Assembly (NCBI RefSeq): GCF_015056685.1
Contig: NZ_SVFW01000016.1
Coordinates: forward strand, 9,274 to 73,273
DNA from: Butyrivibrio sp.
GTDB taxonomy: Bacteria > Bacillota > Clostridia > Lachnospirales > Lachnospiraceae
Reading direction: 5' to 3'
DNA length: 64,000 nt
Part shown: positions 53,492 to 61,934 of the stretch, one piece after another
Layout of the letters: each line of letters starts with the position of its first letter
Numbering within the stretch: the first letter of the stretch is position 1
Notes under the pieces: model-generated
Told to the model about the DNA's origin: nothing
Database searches by the model: none
What the model saw: only the letters and a program-made list of their open reading frames with translations
Program-made: the position numbers and the translations under genes

Positions 53492-53524
53492 AAAAGCGGG
53501 CATCTGAGGATGCCCGCTTTTTAT
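53491..53524 (+). terminator. Terminator of the AAA+ ATPase gene
   Basis: A perfect stem AAAAAGCGGGCATC/GATGCCCGCTTTTT with a 4-base loop begins at the stop codon. Symmetric A/T flanks could make it act on both strands. Confidence 0.92.
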
Positions 53525-53564
53525 ATCACTTATTATACGTTGACAATCTTCCTAAAGGTTTATA

Positions 53565-53597
53565 TAAAAAAAAGGATACCTTCTTCAGGTATCCTCT
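53565..53597 (-). terminator. Terminator of the lipoprotein gene
   Basis: AGGATACC/GGTATCCT stem followed by eight T on the minus strand. Confidence 0.88.
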
Positions 53598-53612
53598 TGA
53601 AATAATCATTTC

Positions 53613-54836
53613 TCATTCCGCATGAAATTCAGGCCGTCCAAGCGCTTCCCACTCCTGTCTTGAACGTTCCTCATCCTCAGCCGTGACTTCAACAAATGGC
53701 ACACCCCATGCAGCCGCTCCAGCATATGGATTAGTACCATACCCTGCATTTACAGCATCAATTTCTGCCTGAGATACATATTCATATCGCAAAAACTCTT
53801 GATGTCCATTAATTATTTTTACAGGAATATTTTTTTCGTAATACGCTCCACTACCTCCTGATTGTTGAATAGTATCTGAACCAGCTGAAGACGCCTGAGA
53901 AGATATTGAAGCCTTCTGCACTTCTGATACTACCCCGGTCTCTTGATTAACCGTAGATGTAGCAGAATCAGTAATTACTCTGCCCTTATCATTTACACCA
54001 ATATTCCCCCATTTGGTCGTTGCAACTACTTTCTGAATGCCCTCTGAAATCTCATTTATCCCTTCAAATTCGGTTCCTTCTGTAGTATCTGATAATTCTA
54101 TCCCATCTGTACTAAATATTGGTAATAAAGCCAAATTATTTGATACAGTAATACTATCTCCTTCTTTGTACTCAGCATTCTCTGAGTCCTGTTCTTCAGA
54201 CCACCCTTGAAATACCCCTTTGTATATTTCGGCTTGCGCTATATCCCTATTGAACATATCCGTAATTCCCTTATATCCATAGATTCTTGTTCCATCCTCT
54301 TTGTCATCATATTCAAAAACAAGACATATGCCACTATTAGTTGGCTCTTCTTTTGTTATTACCCTAACAGGGTAGACTGTATCATCCTCTGAATTAACCA
54401 TATATATCAACTCGTAAGGGATGCTAAGATTTTTTAGTATTATATTCTTCCCCTCTTCGTCTACAACCGCACGCTCTTCAGGACACACACGCTCTCCATC
54501 CAAGCAGTAATATCCCTCTTCATCCAGTGTAATATCAGACAAATTCATGTCTTCGACTAACTTAATACCCTCGTAGTCAGGAATTACAATTTGCTCTCCG
54601 TCATTGACAACTATTGCTTCATTCGCTGCATCTGTGAATGATACAGTATATTTTGTTATCGGAGGAAGTGTCTGTTCCTCAACCTCCGCCTCAGTACTTA
54701 CCGCACCTGCAGCCTCTTCGACCGTTTCTATTTGTTCTTCAACACGCTTTTCAGTGCCATCTTCTGGTGTAGCATTCCCACATCCTGAAATGCATATTGC
54801 TACTAATGACAACATTAAACTCAACTTAACTCTCAT
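53613..54836 (-). CDS. Hypothetical lipoprotein
   Basis: 407 residues. The signal peptide ends in the lipobox ISGC (Cys at about 20), followed by a Glu/Val/Ala-rich linker to about 55. The rest is acidic and probably beta-rich, with segments resembling bacterial repeat or Ig-like folds (ITKYTVSFTDAAN; GYYCLDGERVCPEE). It has two close Cys in that block, a Ser/Gly/Gln-rich stretch near 305-330, and ends in a hydrophilic tail. I do not recognise a family. AGAGGA precedes the ATG. It converges on the AAA+ ATPase gene and is flanked by separate terminators. Confidence 0.75.
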   Translation of the reverse strand: MRVKLSLMLSLVAICISGCGNATPEDGTEKRVEEQIETVEEAAGAVSTEAEVEEQTLPPITKYTVSFTDAANEAIVVNDGEQIVIPDYEGIKLVEDMNLSDITLDEEGYYCLDGERVCPEERAVVDEEGKNIILKNLSIPYELIYMVNSEDDTVYPVRVITKEEPTNSGICLVFEYDDKEDGTRIYGYKGITDMFNRDIAQAEIYKGVFQGWSEEQDSENAEYKEGDSITVSNNLALLPIFSTDGIELSDTTEGTEFEGINEISEGIQKVVATTKWGNIGVNDKGRVITDSATSTVNQETGVVSEVQKASISSQASSAGSDTIQQSGGSGAYYEKNIPVKIINGHQEFLRYEYVSQAEIDAVNAGYGTNPYAGAAAWGVPFVEVTAEDEERSRQEWEALGRPEFHAE

Positions 54837-54889
54837 TCTTTTTCCTCTTACTCAAAAATTTAATACCTTATTTGGTTATTATAATCCCT

Positions 54890-55078
54890 TTAAGTGTTAT
54901 GGTCGCAATATTGAACATTAAAAGACAATAAAAAAAGAGTAAGATTTCTCTTACCCTCTTTTTCTCTGCCATTATATGGACATAATGCAGGGTCAGGATA
55001 TTTACTCTGGATTATGCACTCATACCTTCCATTTTTTAGCTTTCTTACCGAGCCTTCGCCATTTCTATTGTTCTTCAT
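54890..55078 (-). pseudogene. Truncated integrase N-terminus (arm-type DNA-binding domain)
   Basis: 62 residues. The beginning, NRNGEGSVRKLKNGRYECII, has the pattern of the N-terminal arm-binding domain of tyrosine integrases of conjugative elements and phages (GEGSIyKRKDGRWxA). After about 40 residues similarity is lost, and the reading frame runs through a terminator hairpin before stopping. No catalytic domain follows. It is best read as the stump of a decayed integrase. No good ribosome binding site was seen. Confidence 0.6.
54931..54960 (-). terminator. Hairpin within the integrase stump
   Basis: AGGGTAAGA and TCTTACTCT pair with one G-U around a 4-base loop; seven T follow on the minus strand. 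Confidence 0.7.
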
Positions 55079-55106
55079 CTCTACACCTCATAAAAATCCT
55101 TACTAC

Positions 55107-55186
55107 TATCACTTAATATATCATAAAAAAATGCAAGTGATACCAGCTATATTTCACAACCTCAAAAGTGATATTATTTAGTGATA
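55107..55186. repeat. AAGTGATA boxes upstream of the integrase stump
   Basis: TATCACTT at 55107 is inverted relative to AAGTGATA at 55135 and 55166 and TAGTGATA at 55179. They may be former operator or arm sites of the lost element. Confidence 0.55.
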
Positions 55187-55199
55187 CCTAAAAGAATAC

Positions 55200-55242
55200 A
55201 AAAAGGGATTTATTGTTAATATATAACAATAAATCCCTCAAA
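55200..55242 (-). terminator. tpiA terminator
   Basis: Perfect 15-bp stem AGGGATTTATTGTTA/TAACAATAAATCCCT with a 5-base loop and T-run on the minus strand. Confidence 0.93.
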
Positions 55243-55296
55243 ATGTGCTATATATTGTGGTTATCCTTGTAGAAAACCACCAGTATTTTTTAACTA

Positions 55297-56043
55297 TTAT
55301 GCATTGACGATTTTACCGAAGTCTGGCTTAAGTGAAGCTCCGCCAATGAGACCACCATCGATGTTCTCCTTAGAAAGAAGCTCAGCAGCGTTGCCAGCGT
55401 TCATTGATCCGCCATACTGGATACGAACTTCATCAGCTGTAGCCTGATCATAAAGCTTAGCAATAAGCTTACGGATAAGTCCGCAAACTTCTTCAGCCTG
55501 GTCAGCTGTAGCTGTCTCGCCTGTTCCGATTGCCCAGATAGGCTCGTAAGCGATAACAAGTTTCTTAACCTGATCAGCTGTTACGCCATCAAGATCCCAT
55601 GTGATCTGTCTCTCAATCCATTCCTTGTATGTGTCAGCCTTACGAAGTGCAAGTGACTCACCACAGCAAAGGATAGGTGTAAGACCTGATGCAAATGCCT
55701 TCTTAACCTTCTGGTTAATGAGGATATCGTTCTCACCGAAGATATCTCTTCTCTCTGAGTGTCCGATAATAACATACTCAACACCTGCATCCTTAAGCAT
55801 AGGAGCTGAGATCTCACCTGTAAATGCACCGTTATCTACGATGTAGAAGTTCTCTGCACCTACATGTACGTTCGTACCCTTAACAGCCTCTGCTACAGGT
55901 ACGATATCGATAGCTGGAACGCAGTAAACTACGTCTACAGCATCATTCTTTACTAAATCTTTAAGCTCAGCAACAAGTGCAACAGCCTCGCTAGGAGTCT
56001 TGTTCATCTTCCAGTTGCCTGCGATAATTCTTCTACGTGCCAT
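55297..56043 (-). CDS. tpiA: Triosephosphate isomerase
   Basis: 248 residues, full length. GNWKMNKT at the N-terminus carries the catalytic Asn and Lys, GHSERR the catalytic His, and AYEPIWAIGTGETA the catalytic Glu; QYGGSMNAGN ends the barrel. It interconverts glyceraldehyde 3-phosphate and dihydroxyacetone phosphate. It lies 101 bases after pgk, with a repeat element between, and ends at a strong terminator. Confidence 0.97.
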   Translation of the reverse strand: MARRRIIAGNWKMNKTPSEAVALVAELKDLVKNDAVDVVYCVPAIDIVPVAEAVKGTNVHVGAENFYIVDNGAFTGEISAPMLKDAGVEYVIIGHSERRDIFGENDILINQKVKKAFASGLTPILCCGESLALRKADTYKEWIERQITWDLDGVTADQVKKLVIAYEPIWAIGTGETATADQAEEVCGLIRKLIAKLYDQATADEVRIQYGGSMNAGNAAELLSKENIDGGLIGGASLKPDFGKIVNA

Positions 56044-56070
56044 TTTTTATCACCTCTAATATTTTATTCA

Positions 56071-56105
56071 AAGGAAGTTCTGCTCTCGCTTACGCTCGCC
56101 AGAAC
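56071..56105. repeat. Dispersed 35-bp intergenic repeat, copy 2
   Basis: Matches 6432-6466 at 34 of 35 positions and has the same position within an operon gap: stop codon, local inverted repeat (here 56115-56143, GTCTTAGC/GCTTAGAC with one mismatch), element, next start. Confidence 0.8.
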
Positions 56106-56144
56106 TAAGTAGTAGTCTAAGCTCGATAAAATCTCGCTAAGACA

Positions 56145-57380
56145 TTACTTATCGTCAGCAGCGTATACGCCAGGAAGCTTCTTGCCTTCAAGGAATTCAA
56201 GAGAAGCTCCACCACCTGTTGAGATGTGGCTCATCTTGTCTGCAAAACCAAGCTGGTTAACAGCTGCTGCACTATCACCACCACCGATGATTGTTGTAGC
56301 TTCTGTCTCAGAAAGTGCCTTAGCAACTTCCTTAGTACCATTTGCAAGAACAGGGTTCTCGAATACACCCATAGGTCCGTTCCAAACTACTGTCTTAGCA
56401 GACTTAACAGCTTCTGAGTAAAGTTCGATAGTCTTAGGTCCGATATCAGCGCCTTCCTTGTTTGAAGGAATCTTATCTGAATCAACGATTGTTGTAGCAA
56501 TTGATGGGTTGTCGATAGGGTTAGGAAACTCATCGATGCAAACTGTGTCGATAGGAAGAAGAAGCTTCTTGCCTAACTTCTCAGCCTTTTCCATCATCTC
56601 TTTACAATAGTCGATCTTGCTGTCATCAAGGAGAGAGTTACCAATCTCATATCCCTTAGCCTTAAGGAATGTGTAAGCCATACCACCACCGATAATAAGT
56701 GTATCGCACTTCTCAAGAAGTGTGTTGATAACATTGAGCTTATCAGCAACCTTTGCACCACCAAGGATAGCCACGAAAGGTCTTACAGGATTCTCTACTG
56801 CATTTCCAAGGAAGTCAATTTCCTTCTGCATAAGATATCCAACAGCGTTATTTCCGCCTTTTTCTTTGATGTACTTTGTTACAACTGCTACAGAAGCATG
56901 TGCTCTGTGAGCTGAACCGAATGCATCACAAACATAATCATCAGCAAGATCAGCAAGCTCTTTTGCAAAAGCCTCACCAGCCTCTTCAGGCTTTGTCTCT
57001 TCCTTGCCTCTAAAACGAGTATTCTGAAGAAGAACAACATCTCCCTCTTTCATAGCCTCTACAGCACCTGTTGCTGCAGCGCCTGTTACGTTGTAATCAT
57101 CAACAAACTTAACGTCCTTGCCAAGCTTCTCTGAAAGTCTCTTAGCTACTGGAGCAAGTGACTCACCCTCGTTAGGGCCATTTTTAACTTTTCCAAGGTG
57201 TGAGCAAAGAATAACCTTGCCGCCATCCTTTATAAGCTTTTTGATTGTAGGAAGAGCTGCAACGATTCTTGTCTCGTCTGTGATCTCGCCGTTCTTAAGA
57301 GGTACGTTGAAATCGCAACGAACAAGTACGCGTCTGCCCTTTACGTTGATGTCATCAACTGACTTTTTGTTAAGACTCAT
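56145..57380 (-). CDS. pgk: Phosphoglycerate kinase
   Basis: 411 residues, slightly longer than the usual 390-400. RRVLVRCDFNVPL begins the N-terminal domain; CSHLGK, NTRFRGKEET and LGGAKVADK follow; the C-terminal WNGPMGVFE and GGGDSAAA nucleotide-binding motifs are intact. It makes ATP from 1,3-bisphosphoglycerate in glycolysis. AAAGGAG precedes the ATG. A strong hairpin/T-run lies between gap and pgk, so pgk depends on read-through, processing or an unrecognised internal promoter. Confidence 0.97.
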   Translation of the reverse strand: MSLNKKSVDDINVKGRRVLVRCDFNVPLKNGEITDETRIVAALPTIKKLIKDGGKVILCSHLGKVKNGPNEGESLAPVAKRLSEKLGKDVKFVDDYNVTGAAATGAVEAMKEGDVVLLQNTRFRGKEETKPEEAGEAFAKELADLADDYVCDAFGSAHRAHASVAVVTKYIKEKGGNNAVGYLMQKEIDFLGNAVENPVRPFVAILGGAKVADKLNVINTLLEKCDTLIIGGGMAYTFLKAKGYEIGNSLLDDSKIDYCKEMMEKAEKLGKKLLLPIDTVCIDEFPNPIDNPSIATTIVDSDKIPSNKEGADIGPKTIELYSEAVKSAKTVVWNGPMGVFENPVLANGTKEVAKALSETEATTIIGGGDSAAAVNQLGFADKMSHISTGGGASLEFLEGKKLPGVYAADDK

Positions 57381-57401
57381 CTTTTTTGTCTCCTTTTCGT
57401 T

Positions 57402-57438
57402 TTAAAAAAGGTCCGGTCCATTTGGACCGGACCTTTTA
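57402..57438 (-). terminator. Terminator between gap and pgk
   Basis: A 13-bp stem AAGGTCCGGTCCA/TGGACCGGACCTT with a 2-base loop (extendable pairing) and TTTTTT on the minus strand. Confidence 0.88.
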
Positions 57439-57450
57439 GTTAATCCTTAA

Positions 57451-58476
57451 TTACTTAACAAACTTTTCAAAATATTTGATTGTACGAACCATCTGTGATG
57501 TGTATGAGTTCTCGTTGTCATACCATGAAACAACCTGAACTTCATAGAGGCCATCGCCGATTGCTGTAACCATTGTCTGTGTAGCATCGAAGAGTGAACC
57601 ATATGTCATTCCAACGATATCTGAAGATACGATCTCATCCTCGTTGTAACCGAATGTCTCAGGATCTGAAGCCTTCTTCATAGCTGCGTTGATAGAATCC
57701 TTTGTTACTTCTGTAGCTGACTTAACAACTGCGAAGAGAAGTGTTGTTGAACCTGTAGGTACAGGAACTCTCTGAGCAGCTCCGATGAGCTTGCCGTTAA
57801 GTTCTGGGATAACAAGACCGATAGCCTTTGCAGCACCTGTTGAGTTAGGAACGATGTTAACAGCGCCTGCACGTGCTCTTCTAAGGTCACCCTTTCTCTG
57901 TGGTCCATCAAGGATCATCTGATCACCTGTGTAAGCATGGATTGTAGCCATGATACCAGACTGGATAGGTGCAAAATCGTTAAGAGCCTTAGCCATAGGT
58001 GCTAAGCAGTTTGTTGTGCAAGATGCAGCTGAAATGATGTTGTCATCTGCTGTAAGTGTCTCGTGGTTAACGTTATATACGATTGTAGGAAGATCATTTC
58101 CTGCAGGAGCAGAAATAACAACCTTCTTTGCACCAGCGTTGATGTGAGCCTGAGCCTTTTCCTTTGATGTGTAGAAACCTGTACACTCAAGGACAACGTC
58201 TACTCCGATTTTTCCCCAAGGAAGGTTATTAGCATCAGCTTCCTTGTAGATTTTGATTTCCTTACCGTTTACAGTAATGGAATCCTCGCCGTAAGATACC
58301 TTATCAGCGTATTTGTACTTGCCCTGTGATGAATCATACTTAAGAAGGTGTGCAAGCATCTTAGGAGCTGTAAGATCGTTGATTGCTACGATCTCTGTTC
58401 CTTCGTGCTCAAACATCTGTCTGAATGCAAGACGACCGATACGGCCAAAACCATTGATTGCTACTTTAACTGCCAT
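57451..58476 (-). CDS. gap: Glyceraldehyde-3-phosphate dehydrogenase
   Basis: 341 residues. NGFGRIGRLAFRQ is the NAD-binding start, SAASCTTNCLAPMAK has the catalytic Cys, and NIVPNSTGAAKAIG and WYDNENSY complete the family. It oxidises glyceraldehyde 3-phosphate with NAD and phosphate. First gene of gap-pgk-tpiA, with GGAGG before the ATG and a plausible promoter. The strong terminator after it suggests gap is made in excess of pgk and tpiA. Confidence 0.97.
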   Translation of the reverse strand: MAVKVAINGFGRIGRLAFRQMFEHEGTEIVAINDLTAPKMLAHLLKYDSSQGKYKYADKVSYGEDSITVNGKEIKIYKEADANNLPWGKIGVDVVLECTGFYTSKEKAQAHINAGAKKVVISAPAGNDLPTIVYNVNHETLTADDNIISAASCTTNCLAPMAKALNDFAPIQSGIMATIHAYTGDQMILDGPQRKGDLRRARAGAVNIVPNSTGAAKAIGLVIPELNGKLIGAAQRVPVPTGSTTLLFAVVKSATEVTKDSINAAMKKASDPETFGYNEDEIVSSDIVGMTYGSLFDATQTMVTAIGDGLYEVQVVSWYDNENSYTSQMVRTIKYFEKFVK

Positions 58477-58523
58477 TTTAAGTTCCTCCTAAAATGAATT
58501 ATATATTTAGTTGCTGTTACAAT

Positions 58524-58551
58524 ATCATATTTGATAAATTTTTATCAGCAA
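58524..58551 (-). promoter_or_regulatory. gap promoter
   Basis: TTGCTG (58546-58551) and TATGAT (58524-58529) with a 16-base spacer on the minus strand; a near-palindrome TGATAAATTTTTATCA lies in the spacer. Confidence 0.5.
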
Positions 58552-58673
58552 CTCTTATTCTAATAAACTTTTATGCATAAATCAAGTAAGATTGTAAAAT
58601 TTTATGCTAGAATATGCTTAAAAAATACTAAACATGTACTTCTCAATATTGATAACTTTGGAGCAGGGATAAT

Positions 58674-59507
58674 ATGAATAAATTACTTCCACCGGACTAT
58701 CACATGCACACCCACAATTCAGGCGACAGTCAGGCGCCAATGGAAGATATGATCTTATCTTCTATCAGGCAGGGACTTAGCGAAATCTGTTTTACAGAGC
58801 ACCTGGACCTGAATTATCCTCTTTTACCGGATCTTCCACCGGACCCATTTATGCTCGATGTTGATGCTTATTATAAAGAATATTCATACTACAGTGATAA
58901 ATATAAGGACCAGATAACTATCAAATTTGGCGTTGAAGTAGGAATGCAGGATGACTGCGTAAAAGAAAATCTTGAATTTGTCAAAGAGCATGACTTTGAT
59001 TTCGTTATAGCTTCACAGCACCTTTTAGAGAAAAGAGACCCTTTCTACAGCGATTTTTGGGAAGCTGATACTGTGGATAATATTTTCAATAAGTATTTTG
59101 ATGAAACCCTGGAGAACATCACGAAGTTCACGGACTTTGACGTTCTTGGGCACCTTGATTATATATCCCGCTATGTTCCCAAGGGCGATGATACCTATTC
59201 CTACAAAAGATATAGTGAAAAGATCGATGCGATCCTTGAGCATCTTATAAAGAATGACAAGGGTCTGGATCTGAACTCAAAAGTCCTTGCATATGAGGAT
59301 ATGGATCTTTTGCCCAATCCATGCCCTGAAATAATAAAAAGATATAAGGAAATGGGCGGAAAGATAATCACTTTTGGCTCAGATGCCCACACTCCCGACA
59401 GAGTTGCGACGCATTTTGATGTCATGACAGATATTGTCAAAGACTGTGGATTCACTGAATACTACACCTTCAAAAAAAGAATCCCCACAGCACACAAACT
59501 ATTGTAA
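58674..59507 (+). CDS. PHP-domain histidinol phosphatase-like protein (HisJ/HisK family)
   Basis: 277 residues. PHP metal-binding motifs are in order: DYHMHTHNSGD, CFTEHLDLNYP, FGVEVGMQ, VIASQHLL, DVLGHLDYISRY and GSDAHTPDRV. This matches the HisJ-type histidinol-phosphate phosphatases that remove phosphate in histidine synthesis. No his operon is nearby, so function is inferred from family. GGAGCAGGG lies upstream of the ATG. It is the first plus-strand gene of the block leading into the pilin cluster, diverging from gap. Confidence 0.85.
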   Translation: MNKLLPPDYHMHTHNSGDSQAPMEDMILSSIRQGLSEICFTEHLDLNYPLLPDLPPDPFMLDVDAYYKEYSYYSDKYKDQITIKFGVEVGMQDDCVKENLEFVKEHDFDFVIASQHLLEKRDPFYSDFWEADTVDNIFNKYFDETLENITKFTDFDVLGHLDYISRYVPKGDDTYSYKRYSEKIDAILEHLIKNDKGLDLNSKVLAYEDMDLLPNPCPEIIKRYKEMGGKIITFGSDAHTPDRVATHFDVMTDIVKDCGFTEYYTFKKRIPTAHKLL

Positions 59508-59516
59508 AATATAATA

Positions 59517-60509
59517 ATGAGGATTAATCGTTTTTTTGATAAAAAAATATTTATAGTTTCAGGCATGATCCTGTTTATTCTTTCCGGGTGTGGAAGCAGT
59601 GAAACTGTTTCTGAGTCTCGCACTATTCCCTCTGACTCCAGTTTCGGAACAGAGGAAGCGGACACAGCTTCTGCTCCTGTAAAGGGCACCAGGGATAATA
59701 CGCCTGTTTGCCTTGTTCCTGAAGCGAGCGGAACTGTTACCTATGAGAATGAATTTGCTCATCTTGATGCTTCCAACTCTTCTGAAGGATACGTGATCGT
59801 CAGATATACCGGCGAATCGCCCAAGGTCAAACTTCAGATAACAGGACCTGATGAAACTACATATACTTATAATCTAAATTCACAGACTCCCACTGATGAG
59901 GTTTTCCCTCTTCAGTCAGGCAATGGTGAATACCTTGTAAATGTTTATGAGAACATAGAAAAGACTCAGTATTCTATGGTCTTTTCCCAGATGGTCGAGG
60001 TAAATATTTCCAATGAATTTTCACCTTTTTTATATCCCAATCAATACGTCAATTTCACAAAAGATGATGCGGCTATTTCCAAGGGGCAGGAGCTTAGTTA
60101 TTCCTGCAACAACGATCTGGAAGTTGTCTCGTCAATTTACAATTTTATGATTGACAACATTACCTACGACTACAATGAAGCTGAAACTGTCCAAAGTGGC
60201 TATATTCCTGACATTGATGAAGTTCTTTCAACCAAAAAAGGAATATGCCTTGATTATGCAGTACTTATGAGCAGCATGCTGCGAAGTCAGAGAATTCCTA
60301 CCAGAATGGAAGTCGGCTACGCAGGAACTGCTTATCACGCGTGGATAAGCACCTATATCACAGATGTTGGCTGGGTGAACGGAATCATTGAGTTTGATGG
60401 CACAAAATGGTCACTCATGGACCCGACCTTTGCATCCAATGTCAATGAAAAAGAACTAAAGAGCTTTATTGGAGACGGATCAAATTACTCCGTAAAATAC
60501 ATCTATTAG
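59517..60509 (+). CDS. Transglutaminase-like lipoprotein
   Basis: 330 residues. A signal peptide ends in the lipobox LSGC (about residue 25). Residues 60-170 look like a beta-rich domain, and the C-terminal half is a transglutaminase-like core: Cys in KGICLDYAVLMSSML (about 243), His in AYHAWI and Asp in SLMDPTFA. The triad is complete, so it may be a cell-surface protease or cross-linker. No ribosome binding site is evident before the ATG, 10 bases after the previous stop. It lies 10 bases before gspF, so may belong to the pilin locus. Confidence 0.85.
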   Translation: MRINRFFDKKIFIVSGMILFILSGCGSSETVSESRTIPSDSSFGTEEADTASAPVKGTRDNTPVCLVPEASGTVTYENEFAHLDASNSSEGYVIVRYTGESPKVKLQITGPDETTYTYNLNSQTPTDEVFPLQSGNGEYLVNVYENIEKTQYSMVFSQMVEVNISNEFSPFLYPNQYVNFTKDDAAISKGQELSYSCNNDLEVVSSIYNFMIDNITYDYNEAETVQSGYIPDIDEVLSTKKGICLDYAVLMSSMLRSQRIPTRMEVGYAGTAYHAWISTYITDVGWVNGIIEFDGTKWSLMDPTFASNVNEKELKSFIGDGSNYSVKYIY

Positions 60510-60519
60510 GGAATGGATT

Positions 60520-61575
60520 ATGAAAACAAAAAGAAAAATCAAACAGCTAAACAGCTACGAAATATCAAGTTTTTGCAGGCAGCTTGCTCTTCTTTTAAGG
60601 GCCGGTATTGCTCCCTCTGACAGCATTGAGATATTAACTCAGGACACTGATGATCCTTCCATAAAAGAGATCCTTGGTTCCATCAGTCAGGTTTTAAGGA
60701 GCGGCGAAAAATTCCATGTTGCCCTGACTATGAGCGGAGTTTTCCCGGACTATGTCTCTCACATGGTAACGATCGGTGAAGAATCCGGAAACATTGATGT
60801 AGTTATGGACTCTCTTGCTGACTACTACGAAAGGGAAGACAGCATACAATCCAGTATAAAAAGCGCCATCAGCTACCCTCTCATCATGGTATTTATGATG
60901 CTTGTAGTTGTACTGGTTCTTGTCTTAAAGGTCCTCCCTATTTTTGAGCAGGTCTTTGCACAGCTTGGGACAGCAATGAGCGGTTTTTCACAGTCACTGT
61001 TAAGTCTGGGAAATATTCTTAACAGATACTCCTTTATACTTGTAGCGGTTCTGGTTCTTTTGGCAATTTTATTTTTCTACATCACTTATACCATCTCAGG
61101 CCGCCAGGCATTCAGAAAATTCATCGGCAGATTCGCGCCGACCAAAAAGCTTATGCAGGAGCTTGAAAGTGAGCGTTTTGCCAGTGGAATGGTCCTGACT
61201 CTTTCAAGTGGCATGGACACCTTTGAAGGTCTTGCCCTGGTAAAAAAGCTTGTGGAATCAAATGAGATGAAAGAAAAAATCGATAAATGCAAAGAAATGC
61301 TCATCGACGGAAGCAGTTTTCCTGAAGCTCTTTTGGCTTCAAAAATATTCACATCATTCTATGCACAGATGGTAGATGTTGGATTCAAATCCGGATCAAT
61401 GGATAAGGCAATGAAACAGATTGCTGACAGATTTGAGCGTGAGACCCAGAGAAAGATCTCATCAATAATATCTATTATAGAACCGACTTTGGTAATAATA
61501 CTCTCCATAATAGTAGGAATGATCCTTTTATCAGTGATCATGCCACTTATGGGCATCATGACATCTATAGGATAA
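60520..61575 (+). CDS. Type II secretion/type IV pilus inner-membrane protein GspF/PilC
   Basis: 351 residues. Two T2SSF domains (about 12-135 and 215-340), each with the ISSFCRQLALLLRAGI-type or ERFASGMVLTLSSGM-type start, and three membrane segments near 112-140, 165-190 and 320-345. It forms the platform on which an assembly ATPase builds a pilus. No GspE/PilB ATPase is in the window; PilT is at 13367-14428. Followed four bases later by pseudopilin-like genes. Confidence 0.9.
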   Translation: MKTKRKIKQLNSYEISSFCRQLALLLRAGIAPSDSIEILTQDTDDPSIKEILGSISQVLRSGEKFHVALTMSGVFPDYVSHMVTIGEESGNIDVVMDSLADYYEREDSIQSSIKSAISYPLIMVFMMLVVVLVLVLKVLPIFEQVFAQLGTAMSGFSQSLLSLGNILNRYSFILVAVLVLLAILFFYITYTISGRQAFRKFIGRFAPTKKLMQELESERFASGMVLTLSSGMDTFEGLALVKKLVESNEMKEKIDKCKEMLIDGSSFPEALLASKIFTSFYAQMVDVGFKSGSMDKAMKQIADRFERETQRKISSIISIIEPTLVIILSIIVGMILLSVIMPLMGIMTSIG

Positions 61576-61579
61576 GTAA

Positions 61580-61921
61580 ATGACAAACAGGTTTGAAAAG
61601 AAAAGCAAAATATTAAACATATCTGATACCGCATACAGGATCCTTTCGGCAGTCATTTTTGCTGCTATTATCCTCTTATTTTACTTTGCTGTTGACGCGT
61701 CAGGAAAAAACACGATTGAAAAGCAGCAGGAATCGCTGGAAAGCGCATTGGCCAGAGATATTGTGCAGTGCTACGCAATTGAGGGAATGTATCCTCCGGA
61801 TCTGACATATCTTGAAGATCATTACGGGCTCACCTATGACAAAAACACCTTTTTTGTGGATTATCAGCCCATTGCCTCGAATCTTTATCCCGATGTAACA
61901 GTCATCAAAATAAACAATTAA
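61580..61921 (+). CDS. Small pseudopilin-like membrane protein
   Basis: 113 residues. One hydrophobic segment near 18-42 (AYRILSAVIFAAIILLFYFAV), then a helical stretch and a C-terminal domain with YAIEGMYPPDLTYLEDHYGL, a pattern typical of minor pseudopilins. A classic prepilin cleavage Gly-Phe-Thr-Leu is absent. It is translated right after gspF and before three similar small proteins. Family assignment is by context. Confidence 0.7.
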   Translation: MTNRFEKKSKILNISDTAYRILSAVIFAAIILLFYFAVDASGKNTIEKQQESLESALARDIVQCYAIEGMYPPDLTYLEDHYGLTYDKNTFFVDYQPIASNLYPDVTVIKINN

Positions 61922-61934
61922 GCAGGAAAAACAT

